Below, in pieces: positions 1 to 10,680 of a stretch of 64,000 bases of DNA. Positions within the stretch are counted from its first letter, which is position 1; each line of letters opens with the position of its first letter. The position numbers and the translations under genes are program-made. Source of the DNA: Hermetia illucens (Eukaryota > Arthropoda > Insecta > Diptera > Stratiomyidae); NCBI RefSeq assembly GCF_905115235.1, contig NC_051852.1, positions 33,615,199-33,679,198 of the forward strand, written 5' to 3'. The notes below the pieces were generated by a model. It did no database searches. It was not told where the DNA came from and saw only the letters and a program-made list of their open reading frames with translations.

Positions 1-760
1 AAGAGAGCTACCACTGATTTAGTGTATGTTGCCATTCTCCACGGTAGGCAAACATCACACACAAAGTTCCCCGTCTCTGTTTTCGCGCAAGACGCTTACG
101 ATATATCTCCTTGCCATGAGCATCATGCTCATCCATCCCAGCCTTAGAGCAGAACGGACAGCATTGTCCGCATAAAAAAGGCTCATTTTCGAGTCGAACG
201 TCAATCCAAGTGTTGGTTTTGACTCTAATGAACTCGCCGATCAGGATGGGACGCAGGATCGGGATTCTCTTTTTACTTCGGTTTTTTTTCCAGCCTATGA
301 TTGAAAACATGAGCAGTCTTCCATCCGCTTACCCGTGGCACTAATATGCCAAGTCTACTTGGTGCGTATTCAAGAGTGCGTTTTTCAACGAGTAACATTA
401 TTTTCACGATAGCATCGGCTGATAATTTCCTTTCTCTAAAAATCGAACTGTCTAGGGAATAAGTCTTCGCCAACACGTATCGTTTCAGGGAGTCTAATCC
501 TGATGACTTTCTCAAGCACTTTCCAGGGAGTGTCACCCGCACAGGGCAGTCAGTATGAAGACGCTAGCTTAAAGTTTTCTTTCCCTTTACTGATGAGCGC
601 AAGTCTCGCTACCTTCGAGCGGCAAGGAAAAAATGCTCGGTTTCAGGCAACCAGTACGTCTGGCCGATAATGGAGCTCTAGTTTATATACCTCTGTCGAC
701 ACACCATCGGGCCCTGTCACCTTCTTATTTTTTATAGAGAGCACTGTTCAACCCTCATGA
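1..760 (-). mobile_element. Decayed LINE fragment, R1/Jockey-like reverse transcriptase
   Basis: Reading leftward from about 720, the minus strand encodes a reverse-transcriptase finger region. GPDGVSTEVYKL is followed in the same frame by VARLALISKGKENFKLASSY and DTPWKVLEKVI, the order expected in R1/Jockey-type RTs (GPDG, then LIPKG, then a GK-LE motif). Stops interrupt the frame. A later segment with FRERKLSADAIVKI recalls the GF-R-S-DAI block. Near 160-240 another frame reads TLGLTFDSKMS, resembling the YLGVTLD segment near the RT end, so the middle is probably deleted. No endonuclease, ORF1 or 3' tail is visible, and the piece runs off the window. It is certainly LINE-derived; the clade is less sure. 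Confidence 0.7.
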
Positions 761-2243
761 GGTGTGTAGGAAATAATGCCACTAGAATGCGGTCAATATA
801 TTCAACATCAAGTGGACAGGGTTTTCCGGGTGACAAGTTTATGATCGATTTCGCACGGATTCCCATTCACCAGCAGCGAGATTGGCTTTTGTTGATCGTG
901 TTGCTGAATATCTTTTTAGTTGATTTGTACTGTATCATTGTAATGCAAGCCTCTTCCCGGGAGTTTAAACGTTGTGACAAACAGCGGAGCCTCCCTTTTC
1001 AAACTTAAAAAAACTGGTTCGGTGGTACATAAGGGATTTGTTGACAATGATGGATGATTTTCACAGTAAACAGGGTATCAAAGCTATTGAGCATCGATGT
1101 TGATTTCAAACTTCAACTTTTATTAGGATTTCGTGAGAATATGACGGTTCTTTTGGGAAAATTTGCATTGCTTAACGGACTTGCTGAGAACTTAGGTCGC
1201 CTGCCAAGTGCAACTAAAATTAGGATCGTCACGGTTTCGATATTAAGTTAACCACTGCCAAATTCGTATTTCGCCCGTTCCTTTTAGTAGAGTTGTAACG
1301 GATAGTGACGATTATCATCCACATTCTATGCTACGCTGCACTGTGGAATGAGCGTTGTCAATGGTTGAAGGATTTCAAACAATGGTCAAGTGACATGGAG
1401 CTTGCTGCTTGTGTTTGTAAAGATGATACTACTTAGGTAAACATGTTGACTGGGAAAACAGATACGAAAAGTTGAACAGAACATCTCGACTTGACGTAAG
1501 AGCAAGGATGTCACATAATCATAACTGAAACTTTTTAGAAGAATTAAAAGCGCGTATTGCGGATACATTATAACTTTATCAACTCCTAGTTGGCCCTTAT
1601 GAGAAAATCACGAAAGGAAGCCAGTTTAATTTTGTCGATAAATCCTTTGAGGTACTTTATAAATCATAGGACTATATTCAATATTAGCTTCCCTCTGCAG
1701 AAAGCATGTGCATACCAGATCATCCGTAGCAGGTCATAAGGATGCTAAATGAAGTTTGAATAAACTTTTCCCAAAACTAAGCCGCCAAATGCTAGAAAAC
1801 AATTTTTTACTGCCTATCTTCATCTTTACCCCTCAAAATTCTGATGACCTAAAAATTTTGACAGTAAATTTTCGCGATTGCTATTGTAAACATTTTAGAA
1901 TAATTCCAATTATTATTGCAGCACATCATTTGGGGGTCAAATCGGCTTTAGTAATCTTGACTTCATTATCACTCATTATTAAAATGTATATGGTTGAGCT
2001 GGTTTGTAGCTGATATTCTTGCTTCTTTGTGTAAAATTCATTCAGATTATCAGTTTTTGGAATATGTTTTTTTTTTGGATTGATAATAGGTTTTGTATAT
2101 CAACAATTTGCCAGTTTTTTGCGCCAGATTTGTTCCCACTGTTTGCCTATGCTCCGCCAATTATTGATATTTTTTTTGTTGATATTTTCCGGAGTTTTTG
2201 TCCATGACAACAAAAGTAGAATAATAAAAGATATTGGACTTAC
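761..2243. other. Unassigned A+T-rich stretch, probably intron
   Basis: No domain, repeat end or credible exon was recognised. Short open frames here lack splice signals. The stretch lies immediately downstream (minus strand) of the splice donor at 2243, so it is most simply intron of the gene that owns the exon at 2244-2477. Confidence 0.4.
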
Positions 2244-2477
2244 TCTTTCTTGATGGAGGTGATGCTCTTGTTCTCGGTTATGCCGATTCTGGTGACGGCG
2301 GCGGCGATTATCTTCGTCGTCTGAATCTGAGTCAGAATCACTATCCTGTTGGCGTTCGTTTCTGCTTGATTTTGAATAGTGGCGGCTACTTATCACCATT
2401 GCCGTGGGAAATGGGCGGTATAGCGGAGCAGCACTTATTGTTGATAAGTTCAGTGGTAGACGGCTGTTAATGTAGGG
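2244..2477 (-). CDS. Internal exon of an unrecognised Ser/Asp- and Arg/His-rich host protein
   Basis: This is a 234-nt exon on the minus strand, open throughout (78 codons). It is preceded by an acceptor with an eight-T run ending in TAG at 2478-2480 and followed by a consensus donor (AGA then GTAAGT, 2238-2243). Both boundaries fall between codons, so it is a symmetric 0-0 exon that could be skipped without changing frame. The peptide starts PYINSRLPLNLSTISAAPLY, passes through a serine-rich stretch (SSRHYSKSSRNE), then an acidic run DSDSDSDSDDED, a basic run RRRRHQNRHNR and a His/Glu-rich end. Such low-complexity charged tracts are typical of nuclear or RNA-associated proteins, but I cannot name the gene. 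Partner exons were not found in the window; the LINE at 1-760 may sit in the following intron. The unusual composition and both good splice signals argue against chance. Confidence 0.6.
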
Positions 2478-2659
2478 CTAAAAAAAAGAATATATAACTT
2501 AGTACAGATAAAGTGAAGGTAACTGAAATGACGAGATGACGGAGCTGATAGGATTTGATTTGGAAATAGCGGTAGATATCATGAAAAATTCCCCGATTTT
2601 TCTTTAGGTTCAAACTTTTAGTGGATTAGATACCAACTGGGGAATAAAACATTCTAAAA

Positions 2660-3795
2660 CAAGTTAAAATACCGGAAGCTCGCGCTTCGGGTATAAAGGT
2701 TTTGTCATCCTTGTCATCTTATCTAAGAAATTTCAACTAACATTTTTCTATCCGTATTCAGCTACAAAATTACGAGACATACGTACATATTACAGCTGTA
2801 GATGTTACGTTCACCCTAAACAAACAAACTGCCTATTTTCGAATACTGTACACATATAGGCACGTAAATAGATTGATCGTACCCATATTTCCGGTTTACT
2901 TCTTATATCTATCTGAATTAGGCACTACCCGCAAAGTCCATTAGCACGCATATACTATATACCTACATACACACATGTCCCGTGGGAATAATTGATATTC
3001 ATATACAAATGATTAAAAAACTAAAACAAAATAATTCTTTTCCACCCAATTCATACGAACTTACTTCGTTGTGGTATTGACGAATTGATATGTGATGATG
3101 ACGTCATACAGGTTGTAGAGTGCACGAAATTCACAAAAAATGGTAAAGTTTTACCCTCTATAACTTTGTCAATAATAGTTTGATTTTCTTCAAACTTTAC
3201 CAAATTGTGCACTATGTTCTTCTTTATACGCGTGCCAAATTTTGTACTTCTGAGATGAACATAAGGGGGGTGCCGGGTAAATTTCCAAAATGTGGAAATA
3301 TACTATTATTAACTTTATTTGTGCAGATATCGGAACCGGATATATTTTGAGGCCTAGATTTCATAGAGATGCACTACTGCGATTTTTTTTCAGATTTTTC
3401 GGTTGGATAGGTTCTGAGAACGAGACCTGTTACACTTTTTAATGGTCATATTTTGAGCCCTCACTCCCCTATGTTTAACCCAATATCAAATATTGGACCA
3501 GTTTCGAAAAGTACTAATTGAGACCTTTCATTTGATACTCCACATGGCTACATTCTGTGAAAAAAAATTTTGCACACTCCTTGCACATGTATGGGGAGTC
3601 CCCCCTTAAACTTAACACAAAATGGCGTCAGTTGCTGCATGTAAAGGGAACGGGAACGGGATCACATACTCCTACCAATTTTCGTGACGATCGGTCCAGC
3701 CGTTTCCGAATAAATCGGCTGTGACAGACAGACAGACAGGCAGACATCGAATCGATTCTAATAAGGTTTTGTTTCACACAAAACCTTAAAAAGGC
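2660..3795 (+). repeat. Repeat family A, copy 1 (longest, about 1.1 kb)
   Basis: A non-coding dispersed repeat. The 5' end carries an imperfect hairpin (GGAAGC, short loop, GCTTC) followed by AAAGGTTTTGT. The 3' end has a GACA/GGCA microsatellite (3725-3747), then AAGGTTTTGT, five bases and ACAAAACCTT, a second palindrome, then an A run. Between them are blocks shared with the other copies: AACTTTGT near a TAATAATAG-type run, GGTTCTGAGAACGAGACCTG, and TTTCGAAAAGTACTAA. No open frame is conserved, so it must be non-autonomous. Its class is unknown; hairpins at both ends could suit a Helitron-like or other DNA element. Confidence 0.6.
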
Positions 3796-3857
3796 TTGAT
3801 TAGGTGAGTTGTCTGCTCTTCATTCATTCATGGTAATGTGGATATACCTTGCCATCA

Positions 3858-5095
3858 TTAGGCAGATGTTCGTATATGCATCCGTCGTGTGGTGGGTTAA
3901 GATAAGATAAAAAGGTTTTCAGCTTAAACTAGCCGCACTGCAAAGAACTGTGTGTCTGGGTATCACTGGTGCCATGAGCACGACATCCGGCGCAACTCTG
4001 AATGAACTACTCGATTTGCAGCCCCTGGATATATTTACTGCACTGCAATGAGAGCAGCTCATCGACTAATTCGATTAGATCTATGGGGAAACGACGGATG
4101 CGGGGGGCACAGAGCATTGGAAGAGCTACTGGGAGTACTGAATCCAGTTCTTACAATGCCTTCCGATTCTCGTGTCCCCATACATCTGTTTGGTAGAAGA
4201 TATGAAGTTACCCTGAAGCGTAGAGAGGACTGGGAAGACCCAGAGGAATGCATGGCAGGATATACGGAAGTCTTCTACACCGATGGCTCAAAAACAGAAG
4301 AGAGTTCTGGAGCCGAATAAAAACGAGAAATGGGCTTTTCCTTCGGGACAATATGCAACGGTTTTTCAAGCCGAAGTTTATGCGATCCTAAGGGCGGCAA
4401 ACTGGGTGATCGACGAGCGGTTGAAGGGCAGGCGCATCGCAATCTGCAGTGATAGCCAAGCTGCATTGAGGGCATTGAGTAGTCCTTTCATCACCTCGAA
4501 AATCGTTCAGGAATGTATTATAGAAACCGTTTGAGCTCTATCTCTAGATTCAATACAATGGAACTACTCTGGGTACCTGGTCACTGTGGTGTAGAGGGAA
4601 ATGAAATCTCGGATCCTTCAGTGAAAGAGGGGTCAATCTCCCCTATGCCGGGACTGGAGCCAGCAATTAGAATATTAGTGGCATTGGCTAAGTCTGTTTT
4701 CAAAAACTGGGAACAAGCGTCCCATAATGACAGGTGGCAGAGCCTAAATGGTGCTCGACATACCAAACTTTTCCTGCCAGAACCGAACATACGTACCGCA
4801 AAGTTTATCTTGTCGAAAAGCAGGAGGACTTGCAGGTGTATTGTGGCCATTCTGATAGGTCATAATTCACTAGCCGGGCATATGTTCAGAATAGGAATTA
4901 CTCAAGATGATACGTGTCTCTCCTGTAATGAGGAAGCGGAATCCACGCGACGGGTAGCATCACATCCACTAACGGAAACTCTGCGGTATGTTAACGAATC
5001 CGGAATATTCCGTTAGACGGGGATGGCGAGTACAATGGGCCAACACGGCCTGAGTGCTCAGAAGCTGTAGCTTCTCCCCCACCACACACACACAG
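3858..5095 (+). mobile_element. LOA-clade LINE, 3' half with RNase H domain
   Basis: Fragments of one ORF2 are visible in shifting frames. First comes the block after the RT, LCITGAMSTTSG-type, followed by LNELLDLQPLDI. Next is an RNase H domain: YTDGSK (first Asp) near 4276, FQAEVYAILRAANW (Glu) near 4368, CSDSQAALRAL (Asp) near 4447, and LLWVPGHCGVEGNE near 4564. The C-terminal part follows: a region with SKSRRTCRCIVAILIGHNSL, then CLSCNEEAEST, the usual Cys-rich tail. The copy has several frame breaks. The 3' end is taken at the CA-dinucleotide run near 5093. The RT proper is missing, as in a truncated or deleted copy. Confidence 0.85.
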
Positions 5096-7439
5096 GTGAG
5101 TTGTCATCTGAACCACTCGGTTAGCGCGGGACTCCACCCGGGGACAATAAGCTAGCAGATTGCGGTATGGGATAAGATAACCTAATCCTGGTAGGAAAGG
5201 GGGGGCTGATTAGGTTACCGTCGGCACGAGCATTGATATGTCAGGACGCTTGAGTTGTCCGTTCATTATGAGGAAACTCAATCTTTTTATGATCTCACCT
5301 CAGGTTTGGCAGATCATAATGGACCACGTACATCACATAGTATGGACTTCATGAAGGCAGACTACGCGTCGGCTTATTCATTTTTTTTTTTTTTTTCAAA
5401 TTTTCATGTAGTTGCTAAACTCATAAAAGTAATTCCATGTGTCCAGCCATGAAAATAGTGGACCCCCGATGAGTGTAAACGCTACTGGATGGTCTTGAAA
5501 AAGAAGTCACTATATTCTTCTCATAGAAGCATTGGGCCATTCATGATTTAAGTGTTTCGAATCGATAGATAAGTTAGCTATTATAGTTAGATAGCTTTTC
5601 CATCCTGGAGAATGAGGCCAGAAGAATATCAGGGAAGAATTCCAGCTAAATTACATTCTGGACCAATCTACTTGCATTCTGGACCCCAACATCGTATGGC
5701 GAATAATTGTACGTTGATCGTACGACAATAAAAAGCAATGCAACAACGGTGCAGAGCTCAAGATTGCGATCGTTGGGGCTGACAATACGCATTTAGATCT
5801 CCCTATACAACTTCGTTAATGGGCTACTCGCTATAATAAACCAGTGGATTTTATATTCGTTTGAAGATAGAGGGCAATGTGATTCACTGACAGTCGTCGC
5901 ACAAAATGAAGTCTGGAAATACGCTGCTATCACAGTTCTAGATACTTCATCGCAGCTCTACAAGTTGAGCTTACCTTGGAATGATGAGGAATGTTCATTC
6001 GACTGTGAAGTGTGTATGAGAGCTACCATTGCCCTTTCTATATATTTAATGACACCAAAGCCATGAAGATCTCTTGAAACGTTTGCATATATTTATTGGA
6101 CCGTAGATTATGCGATATTCTTTAAAAATCAACTTTTGATTGGGGAATGTTTCAATGCGTGTGGAGCGATGAATGTTGATTGCATGGACATTTAATATAT
6201 TCTACTATCTAATCTGTTTGTATTCCCAATTTTTTTAATAGAGCCCCATCTTAGTTTATTAAAATGTGATCACGAATCGGTTTTACAATATAAGGTTTCT
6301 TCAAGTATTTCAAAATTGTTAATGCAAAAAAACTTTACCCAATAGTCGAGTTACCAACTGACCACCAATAGCAATAGTTAAATATGTATATATTTATGGA
6401 ACGTGAATATATTTGCATACATTTCTTTGTACCATGCGCAAAAGGAAGCAGACATTGCTTTGAATTATTTCAAGCAAAATTTTCAACAATATCTACAGCT
6501 CTCTTACGTATTCCAATCATCAAAAAAAGGCGTCAGTATTCGAAACCGCTGCTAAAACTCTTATAGAAATAGACGCTTCTTTAAAATTCAAGAAATCAAA
6601 ACTTGTCTCTAGAATTTGAATGAGTGAGACTAAGAGTTCTAGAATGAGGGTGCTACTTCGAGCCAGTATTTTAAGTTCAAGGTTACCAGTGTAGTGTTAT
6701 AGCATATCTACTGTACGCACAACACTGGGCTCGACTTAGTTACCTGTCCTATGAATAAGCATACCTGACTCAGCGATAATAATCAAATTAAGTACAGGCC
6801 CTGCTAGACTACTAATAAAGGTTTATGAGGCTTTATTTTGGAAGATGTAACAGTCACAATGCGGTATGAATAGTTTAAAATTTCAAGGTCTACATGTATC
6901 TTTTCGAATGTTTGGTAGTAGAAGTCGCAAAAATAAGAGATATGCCCTTGAGAAGCTCTTAGATGTGTTTGATTTTTTCGAGAGTTTCTACTTTAGAATC
7001 GTTTTTGGCAAGCAAGAGAAAGTTGACTGACTAAATTCAAGACCAGGGAGAGGGTGGTTTATGTTTTAAACATCTTTTTTGCAATGCTGCTCTGCATACT
7101 CTTATATGTTTTTTTGTCATTATTATGCATCCCTCATCGAAACAACCTGTAAGGAAGTATCGAACTCCCTTCAAATAAGCTGACCCTGTTACCAATCAGC
7201 ACAAAAGCTGAAGAAGAAAAAGAAACGTGATACATACATACATTCTATGTTGATAATCCAATTTTGACCATTTCCACAAAATCAGACTTTTTGAGTGACT
7301 TTGAACCTGACGCTGAAGCATCTTCCATCTACAGCGATGATAGTGATGGCGTGTAGGTGCTCCACATGATAACTTTATTTAATTGGGTAGGAAGCTAACA
7401 ATGAATGCTCTGAGGAACCCAATTAGCGCTATGGTACGC
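5096..7439. other. Unassigned stretch
   Basis: A+T-rich with short open frames only. No recognisable domain, terminal repeat or RNA gene was seen on either strand. Confidence 0.4.
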
Positions 7440-7870
7440 CATTCTGATGTTACAAACGCCTAAGACCATGACTATTGTGGCAAGAGAAAGGGGGCAGATC
7501 TTCAGAGCCAATCCGTAGCATTTACAAAGGAAAGCAGCTTTCCCATCATGAAACTTGAAATCTCCCTGAGGTTCTCAAAGAATGATTCGTGTTCGCAGCC
7601 TGGCTTTAGTTAGACAATTGCAAAGGAAGTGCCTGAGAGTTTCGCTCTCTTTTCGGCAGCTACGGTAGTGCGAATTGGAGCGTATAACGAGTGTAGCGGC
7701 ATGGTCCCCCCTGGTTATTTCTATATTGAATTTTACTAGCTGATAGTCACTAACGGACTGCCATATTTTGACCTTGGTTTTCCAAATGTCTATAACCAGC
7801 GTCGATGGTTAATTCTCTCAATCCCTTCACCCCTTTGCCAGGAATGTAGAGATGGACTTTTGGGAACATG
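7440..7870 (-). mobile_element. LOA-like LINE 3' tail
   Basis: On the minus strand the C-terminal Cys-rich tail of a LOA-type ORF2 can be read: CRKESETLRHFLCNC followed by LTKARLRTRII, matching the C-x-x-C...H...C block found after RNase H in this clade. A related tail lies at 48190-48400, with shared LCKCYGLALKI/FCKCYRLVLKI-type residues. It is truncated on the upstream side and interrupted by stops. Confidence 0.6.
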
Positions 7871-10089
7871 TAACAAAGAAATCAATTGATTACAAAAGTT
7901 GTTAACCCATAGCTGAACACCATCAGACTCATTCTACCATTAGCGATGGGTCCCCATTATTAGTCGCTTACAGACAGGTGGCACTACTTGACAGGTTGTT
8001 GTTAAAGTCAATTTGACAACTATAACGCAATATGATACCAATGAAACTTAGCGCCAGCCCAAACATTTCCTTATGATGTCTACCTCTAAAGTGCTTCTGT
8101 TTGGTCGGAGACAACGACCCTCATGCGTTGAATCTCAATAACCGAGTCTTATGTGGAACGCAGAAGGACCACTCGGCAGTCCATCGTAGGTCTTGTATAT
8201 GGTGAACTCGCTGTATTCCACTGGAGGAAAGCTAAATTCCAAACGAATTCCCTAGCTATCTGCGTAAAGGATTTGGGGGTGCCACTCCCCATTGTTGGGC
8301 TAGGAAGTGGTCGAAACAAGGCAAATCCTTATTCTGATATTTTTCAATTCTGCGTACAATGTACTACTGGTCCAGTAATCTTGCCTTTTCAGGAATCTGG
8401 CCAATCGTCGACCCAGTTTTCCGCGTGAGTGTGCCACGCGGATCAATTCACAATGTGGGCATGGAAATGTGAGATGGTGACCTGAATTGTCGGAAGCAAT
8501 CTTCATCGCACAGTTTCAACCAGTTCAAACTCTTCACACGAGGAACTGGGACTCTTCGTAGAAATCTTCCAACGGTCGTAAGAAACTTTGAAGTCGCATG
8601 TAGATCATATCCCAGAGATTACCGTCCGACAACTGGATTGGGAATTGCAGTAGCAGTGTATTCACGGTATCGTGTCGTCTTTACCATTTTGTGGCCTTTT
8701 GTGAAGATAAAATTTGAGCATTTTGTTTCATCAATTCCACATTTCCCTCTAAAATGAAATATGAAATGATCTATCGGGGATGAGTCGGTTTACCCCAGGC
8801 GTTGATTACGCACATCAGGCGATCCCCTCTAAAGTGTAGAGATTGACAGGCAGAAAATGTCAACGAATCCAATTCCACTTGTATTTGCCTGTTATGCGCT
8901 CTATTCCTGCTATCATTTCGATGTGGATTTATATTCCTGTTAGCACGATTTTTGCACACGTAGACACATGCATACGTTTCTGGACCTTCAAACAATATAG
9001 AGCCATGAGTTCACCCTGGACTGATAAAAACGTCCATCGTTCTTTTTCAGATCTTCCAAGGTGAAAGGGTCGCGCCATTTCAAATAAATGTTCATCATTT
9101 GCGCTTATTCCCAAAGTCACGAATAACGCACAGGTTGTGGACAGCCCATTACTCTATTTTAATCTGAAAACGGTGCTGGTTTTATAGCTTTATTGATGAG
9201 TTTGAGATCAGTTTGGTAACGTTCAATCGTTTGCAAAATTGTCAGTGTCAATCTATTTTTCGATCTGTTTGATGAGAGGTTTTCATAATCTCTTTTCTAT
9301 TCATATAGTCCAATTCTATGCGAGACTCAGTTTCGTGTTCTGTGACAATAAATTTTCTACGAACATGTGGCCTATTGTGCAGTCACTCGCTTGTCGGTCC
9401 TGTCGTTTTTTTCTTTGTTTTACGATGGAAAGATCTCGTCTTGCACTCCCATTGTCTGCTGCTTTGTATTCCACAAGTGTTGTCATCCTGGAGGTGAAAT
9501 TATGGTTCGGTAGCAGATGTATCGGTATTGAATCAGCGGGTCTTCTCCTTTATTTCGAAGGACACTGCTGAATCTGCTAACCAACTTGGGACACATACTA
9601 ACCAATCCGAATGGAACGATCGAGAATGAGAAAATCCATATCGGGTTGCTCCTCTCTAGAAGACGTTATATATGGGGTCCCCTTGGATCCATTCGGCTGA
9701 AATAATTGAGTCGCTACTTTTTTTGAGTTGATGTACAGCTTCAGATATTATAGACTTACTTAACCGGAATCTGTGCTCTTCAACGTGGCTCGCTGTTTCA
9801 GTTGCATTATGCACGTTGTTAAGTAAAAGTAAGGTTGTTCGAAACACCGTACACATTGGAAGATGTAGTCACTGTACATTCCGTGCGAGTAGACAATATT
9901 TAGAACTTTTCGTCGTAACTCTGTGCGATGTTTGTCCCTCTGAGAATTTCTCACCATCGTTTTGCATTAACCCTTGTTGTTTTTAGATTTCCCAACACAG
10001 CTCACTCAACGGTTCTCCGGTAAACTGTTTGTCGGCACTCGCGCAAAATCAGCTGTTTCCAGGTAGTTAAGCCCTTCTACGCAAAAATA
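7871..10089. other. Unassigned stretch
   Basis: Several open frames of 60-110 codons occur on both strands (for example 9239-9571 plus and 9760-9957 minus). None shows a recognisable domain, codon bias or splice signals, and no repeat boundaries were seen. Confidence 0.4.
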
Positions 10090-10680
10090 ATTTTCGTTTG
10101 AAATGTCGAAACTGTATGTCCAGCTGGTGCTCAGAGATGGCGGTGAGAAAGACGGGGCGGCAAACCTGTCGGCTGAACCAAAACCAAGTGGGCGAGGAGA
10201 ACGTCCATAGTGGTGACACTGGCAGATGCTGTATTCACTTTGGCTTGGCGGCCGTGATGCAGTAGGCGAATGCTCCAAAGGCTTAATCAGGGCGATGAGA
10301 CCCGAGTCTGCACGAGGACTCCTCTGAAGTGGCAATTACTCACGAAACCTTACCAGGTATATACTGGTACCATGGGAACCGGGATAGCCCCTGGATTCTC
10401 ATACTTCGAGTGAACTCCCGTTGTATGTGAGTACAGCTCGGTTGTTGGCGGTTGGCCCCCTAGTGGGAGCTCATACTTCGAGTGAACTCCCGTTGTATGT
10501 GAGTTCAGCTCGGTTGTTTGCGGTTGGCCCCCTAGTGGGAGCTTCATGGGGGTTGTGATTATGCTCAAGCGAGAAGAGACCTTCTGGCCTCGGCGTGGTA
10601 TTGTGTTTCAACACGGGTACCGTACTCCAGGTCTTGCATCCACCAGTATGAATGCTAAGCCATGCACTTGGTATAGACTG
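10090..10680 (+). repeat. Repeat family B, copy 1
   Basis: Segments of this stretch recur in inverse orientation at 40586-40836. They include GCTGGTGCTCAGAG, the block around CGGGGCGGCAA and CCAAAACCAAGTG, the GAGCTTCATGGGGGTT block, and the CAACACGGGT...GTACTCC...CCAGTATGAATG end. Relative to that copy, this one carries about 240 extra bases near 10195-10430 and a 72-bp duplication. No conserved reading frame is evident. The class is unknown. Confidence 0.6.
10399..10542 (+). repeat. Tandem duplication, 2 x 72 bp, inside repeat B
   Basis: Units 10399-10470 and 10471-10542 differ at only about two positions. Each starts TCATACTTCGAG and ends CTAGTGGGAGC, so the duplication is recent relative to the decayed DNA around it. 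Confidence 0.9.

Noticed and set aside
3725-3747. GACA-rich tract as a CRISPR-like or regulatory array
   Set aside because: It is a simple microsatellite carried by repeat family A, with no spacers.
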